Shown here in pieces: positions 1 through 10,700 of a stretch of DNA of 64,000 bases (positions within the stretch are counted from its first letter, which is position 1; every line of letters starts with the position of its first letter). The translations under genes were made by a program, and so were the position numbers. Where the stretch lies: contig NZ_CP121464.1 of NCBI RefSeq assembly GCF_029690045.1, positions 682,001-746,000 on the forward strand. The letters run 5' to 3'. The notes under the pieces are model-generated. The model was not told where the DNA came from, searched no databases, and worked only from the letters and a program-made list of their open reading frames with translations. The DNA is from Janthinobacterium rivuli. GTDB taxonomy: Bacteria; Pseudomonadota; Gammaproteobacteria; Burkholderiales; Burkholderiaceae_D.

Positions 1-1587
1 GCCGGAATCGACGATCAAGTCCTTGATTTCCTTGGCCGCCTGGCTTGACCTCTGTGCCAGATTGCGCACCTCGGTTGCCACCACGGCAAAGCCGCGGCCC
101 TGTTCGCCCGCGCGGGCCGCCTCGACGGCAGCGTTCAGGGCGAGGATATTGGTTTGAAAGGCAATGCCGTCGATCACGCCGATAATGTCGGCGATCTTGC
201 GCGAACTTTCCGTAATCGCGCCCATCGTCTGCACCACTTGTCCCACCACTTCGCCGCCCTTGACGGCGTGGTTTGAGGCTGACACCACCAGCTGATTGGC
301 CTGGCGCGCGTTGTCCGCGTTCTGTTTCACGGTTGACGTCAGTTCTTCCATGGCCGCCGCCGTCTCTTCCAGGCTCGACGCCTGGGCTTCCGTGCGCGCC
401 GACAAGTCCAGGTTGCCCGACGCGATCTGGCTCGATGCGCTCGCAATGGAGCCCGTACTGTCGCGAACTTCGCGTATCGTCACGTTCAGCGACGCGACGA
501 AGCGGTTGAAGGCGGCACCCAGCGCGCCGACTTCATCTTGCGATTCGACGGGCATGCGGCGGCTCAGGTCGCCATTGCCGCTGGCGATTTCGCTGAGCAT
601 GTCAGCCGCCCGCGCGACGGGGCCGGCAATGGCGCGGCTGATGACATAGATGATGCACAGGGCGATGCCGCCGCCGACGAGGCCGGCGATCAGGGCGGCG
701 ATCAGGGCCGAACGCGTAACGTTGCCCAGCACTTCCGCTTCCGGCACTTCGGCCATCACGTACAAATTCAATTCCGGCACGAAAGAGGCGGCCACGAGCT
801 GCTTGCCGGCCGGCGCCGCATAACTGGCATAGGCGTATTTGTTGCCGGTCAGCAGAGTCTTGCTCAATGCTTCATTAAAGCCGGGCAAGTCCTTCAATTG
901 ATGCTTGCCGTCGGCCAGGGCCGGATCGCGGTGGATCAGCAGGTTGCCGTCGGCGCGTACCAGGTAGACATGGCCCGTCTGGCCGACCTTGTAGCTGCGG
1001 ATGGTCTCGGCCATGGCGTCGACGCTCAGGCCCATGCCGGCAATGACGGCCTTGCCGCCGGCCGTCTGGCCCCTTGCGTTCAGGAACAGCATGAAACTGC
1101 CCGAGGCCGGATCGCGGTCCAGATTGATCGTGTGCTGTTTGTTTTCATCGAGCATGCTGAAGAACCAGTGATCGGCTGGCAGCTGCTTGTCCAGCGTACG
1201 GATCAGGCCCGCATCGGTCATGTACCTGGACGCCGCTTGTGAACTCCAGCTGACGACGGCCGCCTTGTTTTTTTCCTTGAGCATTTTGGCGTAGCGCTGG
1301 AACGTGGCCAGGCCGTTTTCCGCCAGGTCCGCATCTTCCCAGTCTTGCAGGAAGACATCATTGGCCATCGTCTGCACCACGGACAGCGGCTGGCTGATCT
1401 GGCGCAGCACGTCGTTGCGGATCTCGCCCACTTGCGCCGGCAGTTCCTGGCCGACGACGCGTTCGCGCACATAGTCGCTGCTCATGCGCACGCTGAGGAA
1501 AGAGGAAATGCCCATGAACAGCAGCAAGCATAAGCCCATGCTGAACATCAATTTTTTCTGAATGGAGAGGTGACGAAGCAGCTGCAT
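1..1587 (-). CDS. Methyl-accepting chemotaxis protein, C-terminus cut by window edge
   Basis: Inner-membrane chemoreceptor that would signal to CheA/CheW. Reading from the ATG at 1587: a first membrane helix (about residues 12-30), a long periplasmic part resembling a double Cache sensor, a second membrane helix (about 291-316), a HAMP linker, then a methylation and signalling coiled coil. The conserved hairpin tip is visible ([20 protein letters not shown], about residues 490-510). 529 codons are present and the frame is open at the left edge, so the C-terminus is missing. The ligand cannot be inferred. A TATACT-like -10 lies at 1653-1658 (minus strand) with no good -35. Family assignment is firm. 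Confidence 0.95.
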   Translation of the reverse strand, partial: MQLLRHLSIQKKLMFSMGLCLLLFMGISSFLSVRMSSDYVRERVVGQELPAQVGEIRNDVLRQISQPLSVVQTMANDVFLQDWEDADLAENGLATFQRYAKMLKEKNKAAVVSWSSQAASRYMTDAGLIRTLDKQLPADHWFFSMLDENKQHTINLDRDPASGSFMLFLNARGQTAGGKAVIAGMGLSVDAMAETIRSYKVGQTGHVYLVRADGNLLIHRDPALADGKHQLKDLPGFNEALSKTLLTGNKYAYASYAAPAGKQLVAASFVPELNLYVMAEVPEAEVLGNVTRSALIAALIAGLVGGGIALCIIYVISRAIAGPVARAADMLSEIASGNGDLSRRMPVESQDEVGALGAAFNRFVASLNVTIREVRDSTGSIASASSQIASGNLDLSARTEAQASSLEETAAAMEELTSTVKQNADNARQANQLVVSASNHAVKGGEVVGQVVQTMGAITESSRKIADIIGVIDGIAFQTNILALNAAVEAARAGEQGRGFAVVATEVRNLAQRSSQAAKEIKDLIVDSG

Positions 1588-1784
1588 GGGCGACCCTGGG
1601 AATGGGCCCGCGCGCCTGGCAGAGGGTGCCGGACATGCACAGGCAAGTGCGCAGTATAGCGACCGATAGGGTGGCGATATGGGGAGAATGCCGTATTTAA
1701 TTGATGAGCGTTGCTGTGCGGCAACGATTGCAGGATATCAACATGCGCGACTTTCATGCGTATCCATACTGCGCGGAAAAACGT

Positions 1785-2282
1785 TCAGGCAGGCAAGCCG
1801 TGAGCGATCAATTCCAGCGGCAATTCCGTGCTGCACTTGATTTGTTCCATGGAAAAGGCGGACGACACGCCCGTCAATTGCACTGCCTTGATGAGCTTTT
1901 TATAAAACGTGTCGTAGCCCTTGATGTCGGTCGTGACGACTTTCAGCAGGTAATCGATGTCGCCGCTCATGCGGTGAAATTCCTGTACCTCGGGCAAGAC
2001 GATGACGGCGGCGGCGAAGCGGCGCAGCCATTTTTCATCGTGCTGTCCCGTGCGCACGCTGACGAAAACGGTCACGGGCAAGCCTACTTTTTGCCGGCTG
2101 ACGATGGCCACGCGGCTCTCGATATAGCCCTCTTCCTCCAGGCGCTTGACCCGCTTCCAGCACGGCGTGCTGGACAAGCCGATCTTCTCGCTGAGGGCGG
2201 CGATCGACAAGGTGCCGTCCTGCTGCAGGGCGGCGAGGATGGCGCAGTCGAATTTGTCGAGCGAGGCGTTTGGTGAATTCAT
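1785..2282 (-). CDS. Lrp/AsnC family transcriptional regulator
   Basis: 165-residue protein of usual Lrp/AsnC length. The N-terminal winged helix-turn-helix starts at LDKFDCAILAALQQDG and includes LSEKIGLSSTPCWKRVKRLE; the C-terminal RAM effector-binding domain follows (about residues 65-150). I chose the ATG at 2282 (MNSPNASLDKFD), because an upstream extension adds a Cys/His-rich stretch not normal for the family. It is transcribed away from the desulfurase-rhodanese fusion at 2436, with about 150 bp between them holding an inverted repeat. Lrp-type regulators often control a divergent metabolic gene and themselves; that link is inferred here, and the effector is unknown. Confidence 0.9.
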   Translation of the reverse strand: MNSPNASLDKFDCAILAALQQDGTLSIAALSEKIGLSSTPCWKRVKRLEEEGYIESRVAIVSRQKVGLPVTVFVSVRTGQHDEKWLRRFAAAVIVLPEVQEFHRMSGDIDYLLKVVTTDIKGYDTFYKKLIKAVQLTGVSSAFSMEQIKCSTELPLELIAHGLPA

Positions 2283-2311
2283 TTTGTCATTCCGATTTTT
2301 GTGGCATGTAC

Positions 2312-2339
2312 ATGCTGCATGGTACCTTGTTTGCAGCAT
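2312..2339. promoter_or_regulatory. Inverted repeat in Lrp/desulfurase divergent promoter region
   Basis: Perfect 8-bp arms ATGCTGCA (2312-2319) and TGCAGCAT (2332-2339) separated by 12 bp, about 30 bp upstream of the Lrp-type start codon. The repeat overlaps a second, imperfect palindrome GTACATG-ctg-CATGGTAC (2308-2325). A plausible operator for the Lrp-type regulator; no binding evidence. Confidence 0.4.
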
Positions 2340-2435
2340 TTTTTGGCATATCTTCACGGGGGCAGGCCGGTAGACTATTCATATGTTCCAGCCGCCTGCG
2401 CTGCCCCCTTTTTATAGAATAGTCAGACTGCCATC

Positions 2436-4463
2436 ATGAAAGAAATCTACCTCGACAGCAATGCCACCACTTGCGTGCTGCCCGCCGCCGTTGCCGCCGC
2501 CCGGCAAGCGATGGAGCAGGGCTATGGCAATCCCAGCAGCACCCACGCGACGGGATTGCAGGCCAAGGCCATGATGGATGGTGTGCGCCGGCGCGCCAGC
2601 GGCTTGCTGGGCGTGGGCGACGGCCGCCTGATGTTCAACAGCGGCGCCACCGAAGGCATCCAGACGGCCGTGCTGTCGGCCCTGTGCGCGCTGCGTGAAC
2701 GGCGCGCTGCGGGCAAGCGCATCGGCAGCCTGCTGCTGTATGGCGCGACCGAGCACAAGGCCGTGCCGGAAAGCCTGGCGCACTGGAACCGCCTGTTGGG
2801 CCTGGGCCTGGAAGTGCGCAAGCTGCCCGTCGATGCGCAGGGACGCCACGATCTGCAGGCGCTCGATGCGCTGATCGGCGACGCCGCCATGCTGTGCACG
2901 ATGGCGGCGAATAATGAAACGGGCGTCGTCAGCGATTTGTCCGCCATCGCCCGGCTGCTGCAGGAGCGCGGCGCGGATGCCTACTGGATGGTCGATTGCG
3001 TGCAGGCGCTGGGCAAGCTGAAACTGAACCTGGCTGCCACGCGCATCGATTACGCGCCGTTTTCCGGCCACAAGCTGTATGCGCCCAAGGGCATCGGCAT
3101 GCTGTATGTGCGCGCCGGCGCGCCGTTTACGCCCTTGATGATGGGCGGCGGCCAGGAAGCGGGCTTGCGCTCGGGCACGGAAAACATGGCCGGCATCGCC
3201 GCGCTGGGCGCCGTGCTGGCCGCGCTCGACGATGGCAAGACCTTCCGCAGCCACGCCGACCTGGCCGCGTTCCGCGAGCAGCTGGTGGCCAGCCTGGAAC
3301 GCGCTTTCCCCGGCATCGTGTTCAATATGCCGTTCGACTTGTCGTTGTCGACGACGCTCAATTTTTCCGTACCGGGCCTGTCCTCGAAAGAATTGCTGGA
3401 CCTGTTCGACGCGGCGCGCGTGCGCGTCAGCTCGGGCAGCGCCTGTTCCGCCGCCAAAGCGCTCCCCAGTTATGTTCTGGAAGCGATGCATGTGCCGCAA
3501 TGGCGCGCCAGCTCGGCCATCCGTTTGTCGTTCGGCCCTCTGATTGACGCGGCGACCATTACCGCCGCGTGCGCGCGCATCGAGCGCTGTGGTGAAGCGC
3601 TGCGCAGCAGCTGTTTGCTGCCGTCGGCGCTGGCGCCATCGCCGCAGGATGGCGTGATTCAGCTCAGCGTCGATGGCCAGTGCACGTGGCTGCTCAGCGA
3701 CGCTGCCAGCGCCAGTTGCGTCGTCATCGACCCCGTCGCCGCACTCGTGCCGCGCCTGGCCGCCTTCATCCGCTGCCAGCACCTGGCCTTGCGCGCCATC
3801 GTGCACACGACGGCGCCAGCCGACCATGGCGTGGCGCGCCTGGCCTTGCTGCAGGAACTCGAGATCGAACAAGTCGGTCACGTCGATATCGATGGTGAGC
3901 TGGCACTGGGCCAGCAGCGTTTGCGCCGCATCGAATGCGGTGATAACCATGTGTATCTGCTGGAGCAGCGCTTCGCCTTCATCGGCACCCTGGCGCCCGA
4001 GGCCTTGACGCCCTTGCTGGATGCGGCGCTGCTGACGCCAGACACCGTGCTGTGCGCGTCAGGCGACGACGGCAGTATTTGCGGCACCGTGCACAGCGTG
4101 CAGGACGGTAGCGTGCCGTCCGCCGAACTCCAGTTCGATGCGGCCGCCTTGCCCGCCTTTCTGCGCCAGCATCCCGACGCCATCCTCGTCGACGTACGCG
4201 AAGCGTATGAACACGCGGCGTGCGCCGGCACGGTATTCGAGGGTTGCGAGGTGCGCAGCGTACCGCTGAGCCGCCTGGCGGGACAGGTGGCCGCATGGCT
4301 GCAGCAACCGCAGCGCCCGCTGGTCTTTTTCTGCCGCAGCGGCAACCGCAGCGCGCGCGCCAGCGCCTGTCTGCGCCGCCTCGGTCATGGCGCCGCATGG
4401 CAACTGAACGGCGGCATGGCGATGGCGGATGCGACGCGCCACCCGCTGGCCATCGCTGCCTGA
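2436..4463 (+). CDS. Fusion: cysteine desulfurase-like (class V aminotransferase) + degenerate metallo-beta-lactamase-like + rhodanese
   Basis: 675 residues, far longer than a normal NifS/IscS (about 400). Residues 1-390 are a NifS-like PLP domain: SNATT near the N-terminus, TMAANNETG, PLP lysine K213 in SGHKLYAPKG, and the persulfide-forming cysteine C337 in SSGSACSAA. Residues about 405-560 look like a metallo-beta-lactamase fold of the persulfide dioxygenase type with metal ligands mostly lost (HTTAPADH where THxHxDH is expected); this assignment is tentative. Residues about 575-670 are a rhodanese domain with active-site C633 in FFCRSGNRSA. The likely role is mobilising sulfur from cysteine and passing persulfide sulfur onward; the substrate is unknown. 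Divergent from an Lrp-type regulator. Confidence 0.85.
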   Translation: MKEIYLDSNATTCVLPAAVAAARQAMEQGYGNPSSTHATGLQAKAMMDGVRRRASGLLGVGDGRLMFNSGATEGIQTAVLSALCALRERRAAGKRIGSLLLYGATEHKAVPESLAHWNRLLGLGLEVRKLPVDAQGRHDLQALDALIGDAAMLCTMAANNETGVVSDLSAIARLLQERGADAYWMVDCVQALGKLKLNLAATRIDYAPFSGHKLYAPKGIGMLYVRAGAPFTPLMMGGGQEAGLRSGTENMAGIAALGAVLAALDDGKTFRSHADLAAFREQLVASLERAFPGIVFNMPFDLSLSTTLNFSVPGLSSKELLDLFDAARVRVSSGSACSAAKALPSYVLEAMHVPQWRASSAIRLSFGPLIDAATITAACARIERCGEALRSSCLLPSALAPSPQDGVIQLSVDGQCTWLLSDAASASCVVIDPVAALVPRLAAFIRCQHLALRAIVHTTAPADHGVARLALLQELEIEQVGHVDIDGELALGQQRLRRIECGDNHVYLLEQRFAFIGTLAPEALTPLLDAALLTPDTVLCASGDDGSICGTVHSVQDGSVPSAELQFDAAALPAFLRQHPDAILVDVREAYEHAACAGTVFEGCEVRSVPLSRLAGQVAAWLQQPQRPLVFFCRSGNRSARASACLRRLGHGAAWQLNGGMAMADATRHPLAIAA

Positions 4464-4490
4464 GCGGCTTGAACTTTCCTCCTTGAAATA

Positions 4491-4520
4491 TTGCTCCGTG
4501 CCATCATCGGCACGGAGCAA
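4491..4520 (+). terminator. Hairpin terminator after the desulfurase fusion
   Basis: Perfect 12-bp stem (TTGCTCCGTGCC / GGCACGGAGCAA) with a six-base loop ATCATC, 28 bases after the stop codon. Only a weak T-rich stretch follows (GCTATTCG), so termination efficiency is uncertain. Confidence 0.65.
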
Positions 4521-4793
4521 GCTATTCGTTTCCTTGCGGCATTTTTTCACTGTCCAGTCTGCAAATTTCTTTGCCGACACGCTGCCAAAGCGCCAGCTAT
4601 GTACGCTAGCGCACGGTCTTGCCTGCGTCGCCCTCCTACGATGAAGTTCAGAAAATCTCCCTATACCCTGAGATTCGTCGCAACGCTCCGGCGCTTCGCT
4701 TTCCGTCTTCGCCAGTGTCCGATCGTGTTCTTCCAGACTGGGCCCGCGTGACGGTGGCCGCTGGTTGCCTGCGCGCACCTAGCGAGGCCCAAG
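4521..4793. other. Non-coding leader upstream of the glucan synthase gene
   Basis: About 270 bases between the hairpin and the glucan synthase start. I see no convincing sigma-70 or sigma-54 promoter and no supported small gene. A GAGG Shine-Dalgarno-like sequence lies at the right end (GCGAGGCCCAAG before the TTG). Confidence 0.4.
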
Positions 4794-7700
4794 TTGAAAG
4801 AGTACACAGCAGTTGTCACGCAGCAGATCAAGGAACAGATTTCCAAAGTTAAAGAAATCTTCCGCGACCACTCCCTTGCACCGGACACCTTCGACGCCGC
4901 GCGCGACGATGCCTTGCCCCTGCGTTCCGAATTATTCAGCGCCATGCAGATGGCCGCCCACGGCAAGCACGTGGCCGCCGGCCATGCGGTAGGGCGGCAT
5001 CACGGCCGCGACCGCTTGCTGGCGCGCCTGGCCGACAATGCGGCCCTCATCACGGCCACCGTCAACGAGCTGACGGCGACCGTCAAAAGCGGACGCCAGG
5101 TCACGCCCGCCTCGGAATGGCTGCTCGATAATTTCTATCTGATCGAAGAGCAGATCCGCACCACGCGGCGCCACTTGCCGAAGAACTACAGCAAGGAGTT
5201 GCCACGGCTGAGCTCCGGTGCGGACGCGGGCTGTCCGCGCGTGTATAAAATTGCGCTGGAAATCATCTCGCACGGCGATGGCAGGGTCGACCTGGAAAAC
5301 CTGTGCCACTTCGTCGAGGCTTACCAGGACGTGGCCACTCTGACCCTGGGCGAGCTGTGGGCCGTGCCCATCATGCTGCGCCTGGCCCTGATCGAAAACC
5401 TGCGCCGCGTCGCCGTGCGCGTGGCCGACGACCGCATGCAGCGCGACCTGGCCAACACCTGGGCCGACCAGATGACGGAGATCGCCGAGCGCAATCCCAG
5501 CGGCTTGATCCTGCTGGTGGCCGACATGGCCCGCTCGAATCCACCGATGACCAGCGCTTTCGTGGCCGAATTGTCGCGCCGCCTGCAGGGACAAAGTTCC
5601 TCGCTGACCCTGGCGCTGTCGTGGCTGACGCACAAGCTGGCCGAGTCGGGCCTCACCATCGAGCAGCAGATCCAGTCCGAGATCGGGCAGCAGGCGGCCG
5701 ACCAGGTGTCGATCGCCAACAGCATCGGCAGCCTGCGTTTTCTCGGCACCATGGATTGGCAGGAATTCGTCGAGACCATGAGCGTGGTCGAGCAAACCTT
5801 GCGCCTGGACCCGGCCGGCACCTATGGCTTGATGGATTTCGCCACGCGCGACAGCTACCGCCACGCCATCGAACGCATCGCCAAGCGCAGCGCGCGCAGC
5901 GAAGTGGAGGTGGCCGAGATGGTGGTGCAACTGGCGCACACGCACGGCAACGGCAATGACGCGCGCCGCGGCCATATCGGTTTTTACCTGGTGGGCCGCG
6001 GCGTGCTGGTGCTGGAAAAGCAGGCCGGCGCCAGGCTGCCTTTCATCGAGGCGCTGCAGCATACGGCGCGCGCCGCGCCGCTGGCCGTCTACCTGGGCGC
6101 CATCTGCTTCCTGAGCCTGGCGACGAGCGCCTTGCTGCTCGAGCGCGCCGTGCGCCATGGCGTGCAGGGCTGGCCCCTGGCGGCGCTGGGCGCGCTGGCG
6201 CTGCTGGGCAGCAGCCAGCTGTCTGTCGCCGTGGTGAACTGGCTGGCGACCCTGATGACGTCGCCGCATCCGCTGCCGCGCATGGATTACCAGGCCGGCA
6301 TTCCGTCTGATGCGCGCGGCATCGTCGTCGTGCCGACCCTGATCTACAGCCAGCAGAACGTGGCGGCCCTGTGCGAGGCGCTGGAAGTGCGCTATCTCGC
6401 CAACCGCGACCCGAACCTGCGTTTCTGCCTGCTGACGGACTTCGTCGACGCCGAGGCGCAAACGATGCCCGGCGACGAAGCCCTGCTGCGCCAGGCGCAG
6501 GAGACCATCCGCGCCCTGAACGAGAAGTACCGCGTGGAGGGCGTCGAGTTCAAGGAAAACGGCGACCCGGCCGACCCCGAGGAGCTGGGCCATGTGGGGC
6601 CGTTCCTGCTGCTGCACCGTCCGCGCCTGTGGAATTCGCAGCAGAATGCGTGGATGGGGCAGGAGCGCAAGCGCGGCAAATTGTCCGACCTGCACGCGTT
6701 TTTGCGCGGTGGCGCGCGCGACAAATTCTCGCTGGTGGAAGGCGAGTTGCGCGGCCTGCGCACGATCAAATACGTGATCACGCTCGACACGGATACGCAG
6801 CTGCCGCGCGACGCGGCGCGCGAATTCATCGCCACCATGATGCACCCGCTGAACCGCCCCGTGCTCGACGCGGCCGGCACGCGCGTGGTGGCCGGCTACG
6901 GCATCCTGCAGCCGCGCGTGGCCGTGGCGCTGCCCAGCGCGAATGCCTCGCGCTACGAGCTGCTGTGCGGCGGCGAACCGGGCATCGACCCGTACACGCG
7001 CACCGTCTCCGACCTGTACCAGGACGTGTTTTATGAAGGCTCGTTCATCGGCAAGGGTATCTATGATCTCGACATGTTCGAGCGCGTGCTGGGCCAGCGC
7101 CTGCCCGACAATAAAATCCTCAGCCACGATCTGCTGGAAGGCTGTTATTTGCGCGCAGGCCTCTTGAGCGACTCGCAGCTGTACGAGGAATATCCGGCCC
7201 GCTACGACGCCGACGTGAGCCGCCGCCAGCGCTGGATCCGCGGCGACTGGCAGCTGGTCGGCTGGCTGCTGGGCCGGGTGCCGGGCCGCGCCGGCAAGCG
7301 CGAACGCAATCCCTTGTCGATGCTGTCGCGCTGGAAGCTGTTCGACAACCTGCGCCGCAGCGTCGTCGCGCCCGCCACTACTGTATCGCTGCTGCTGGTA
7401 TGGGGCTTTTTGCCGCACGTGGCCTTCTGGAGCGCGGCCGTGCTGGCCATCATCTTCCTGCCGCCCGTCTTTTCGGCCCTGTACGATTTGCTGCGCAAAC
7501 CGCGCGACACCTTGTGGCGCCAGCACCTGGCCGCCTTCGAGCGGCGCTGCGGCGTGCAGTTTTCGCACGCCATGCTGACCCTCGTCTTCCTGCCGTACGA
7601 AGCCTGGATCAGCCTCGACGCCATCGTGCGCACCCTGTGGCGCCTGGGCGTATCGCACAAGCATTTGCTCGACTGGCGCGCCTCGAACCTGCATGTGTCG

Positions 7701-10700
7701 TCAGGTTCGCAGGCCGACTGCTGGCGCGCCATGTGGTGCTCGCCCGCGCTGGCGCTGGCCACCTTCGGCGCCTTGCTCCACTGGCGCCCCGAGGCCTTGC
7801 CGGCCGCCGCCGTGGTGCTGCTCTTGTGGCTGGCCGCACCCGCCATCGCCTGGTGGATCAGCCGCCCCATCGAACGGGCCGTGGCGCGTTTGTCGGCCGA
7901 GCAGGGACGTTTTTTGCATGGCGTGGCGCGCAAGACCTGGGCGTATTTCGATACCTTCGTCGGGCCGGACGACCACTGGCTACCGCCCGATAACATGCAG
8001 GAGCATCCGAACCTGGTGGTGGCGCACCGCACCTCGCCGACGAATATCGGCCTGGCGCTGCTGGCCAACCTGACGGCCTACGATTTCGGCTATCTGACCC
8101 TGGGCCAGCTGATCGAGCGCAGCCGCGCCACCCTGCACAGCATGGGCGAGCTGGAACGCTTCCAGGGCCATTTCTATAACTGGTACGACACGCAAACGCT
8201 CAAGGCGCTGCAGCCGATGTATATCTCGACGGTTGACAGCGGCAACCTGGCCGGCCATCTGCTGACCTTGCAGCCGGGCCTGGTGGAACTGTACGACACT
8301 CCCATCATCGGCGCGCAGATCGTGCAGGGCATCCGCACGACGGCGCAGGTGCTGCAGGAATTCATCGCCGCCGAAGGCGAAGGCAAGGCCATGCGCGAGA
8401 GCATGACCCTGCTGCAGGCGCAGGCCGCGCCCGCCAGCCTGGCCGAATGGCATGCCTATCTCGCCGCCGCGAATGGCGCGGCTGACGCGCTGCTGTCGCT
8501 GACCTTGCAAAGCGAGGATGGCGACCTGTCCATGTGGGCGGGAGCCTTGGCGCGCCAGTGCCGCGCGGCGCTGGCCGAGTTGCTGCAACTGGCGCCGTGG
8601 GCGGCGCACGCGGGCGTCGATGCGGCGCTGATGCGCGTGCCGACCCTGCGCGAACTGGCCAACCTGGAAGCGCCGGAAGGCACGCCGCCCGAACTGGCGG
8701 TGCTGCTGGCGCAGGGCCGTGAACAGGCGGGCCGCCACATGCGCGACATCGCCCACGCGGCGGGCCAGGCGCGCGACTTCGCGCAGATCGAATACGGCTT
8801 CCTGTACAACCCGGCGACAAAACTGCTGGCCATCGGCTACAACGTCAGCGAACGGCGCCTGGACCCCAGCTACTACGACTTATTGGCTTCCGAAGTGCGC
8901 CTGGCCAGCTTCATCGCCATCGCCCAGGGCCAGCTGCCGCAGGAGCACTGGTTCGCCCTGGGCCGCCAGCTGTGCATGGTGGCAGGCCAGCCCGTGCTGC
9001 TGTCATGGAGCGGCTCGATGTTCGAGTACCTGATGCCGCTCCTGGTGATGCCGAACTACCCGAATACCCTGCTCGACCAGACCTACCACTCCGTCATCGA
9101 GGCGCAGATCGATTACGGGCGCCAGCGCGATGTGCCGTGGGGGATTTCCGAGTCCGGCTACAACACGGTCGACGCCAGTTTGAACTATCAATACCGCGCC
9201 TTTGGCGTGCCGGGGCTGGGCCTGAAGCGGGGCCTGGCCGACGACCTGGTGGTGGCGCCATATGCCAGCATGATGGGCCTGATGGTGCAGCCGGAAGCGT
9301 CATGCCAGAACCTGCAGCGCATGCAGGCGGCCGGCTACATGGGCCGCTACGGCTTTTTTGAAGCCATCGATTTCACCACGGCGCGCCTGCCGCGCGGGCA
9401 GGGCAGTGCCATCATCCGCTCCTTCATGGTGCACCACCAGGGCATGGGTTTTCTGGCCCTCAGCTATTTGCTGCACGACCGCCCGATGCAGCGCCGTTTC
9501 GAGTCCGATCCGCTGCTGCAATCGGCCTTGCTGGTGCTGCAGGAACGCACGCCGCAGGCCGGCGCGTTTTACTCGAACACGGCCGAACTGGCGGTGCTGC
9601 GCAGCGGCGCGCCCGAGCAGGCCATGCCGATGCGCATCCTTACGCAAGCCAACAGCGCCGTGCCGGAAACGCAGCTGCTGTCGAATGGCCGCTACCACGT
9701 CATGGTGAGCAATGCGGGAGGCAGCTACAGCCGCTGGAAAGACCTGTCCGTGACGCGCTGGCGCGAAGACAGCACGCGTGATAACTGGGGCAATTTCTGC
9801 TACCTGCGCGACCTCGATGATGGTGAAGTCTGGTCCACCATGTACCAGCCCACCCTGGCTGAACCGAAGAAATACGAAGTGATTTTTTCGGAAGGGCGGG
9901 CCGAGTTCCGCCGCGCCGACCATGGCCTGGACCTGTACACGGAAATCGTCGTCTCGCCCGAGGACGACATTGAAATCCGCCGTACGCGCATCAGCAATAA
10001 TTCGAACCGCCAGCGGCGCATCGAGATCACCAGCTTTGCCGAAGTGGTGATGGCGCCGGCGGCGGCCGATGCGGCCCATCCCGCGTTCAGCAAGCTGTTC
10101 GTGCAGACGGAAATCCTCGCGCATGAAAAGGCAATTTTATGCACGCGCCGACCCCGCTCGAAAGAGGAGCAGATGCCGTGGCTGCTGCATGTGATGACCG
10201 TGCACGATATCGAGCGCTATGACGTATCGTTCGAGACGGACCGCGCGCGCTTCATCGGCCGCGGCAACACGGCGCAGCTGCCGCAGGCGCTGCAGGAAAG
10301 TGGCCCGCTCAGTGGCGGCCACGGCTCCGTGCTCGACCCCATCGTGGCCATCCGCTACGTCATCACGCTGGAACCCGACCAGGCCGTCACTGTCGACAGC
10401 GTGACCGGCATGGCGGAGCAGCGCGAGGCGGCGCTGCACCTGATCGACAAATACCAGGACCGCCATCTGGCCGACCGTGTGTTCGAGCTGGCCTGGACGC
10501 ACAGCCAGGTGGTGCTGCGCCAGTTGAATGCCAGCGAAGCGGACGCGCAGCTGTATGCGCGCCTGGCCAACGCCGTGATCTATCCGAATGCGGCCTTGCG
10601 CGCCGAGGCCAGCATCCTGATCAAGAACCAGCGCGGCCAGTCCGGCCTGTGGGCGTATGCCATTTCCGGCGACTTGCCCATCGTGCTGCTGCAGATACGC

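Noticed and set aside
4932-7694. Very long open frame (920 codons) antisense to the glucan synthase gene
   Set aside because: It has shadow-ORF composition (His/Arg/Gln/Ala-rich) in GC-rich DNA, opposite a gene with clear enzyme motifs. The same applies to 10137-12200, 2412-3950, 17268-19484 and 38139-40274.
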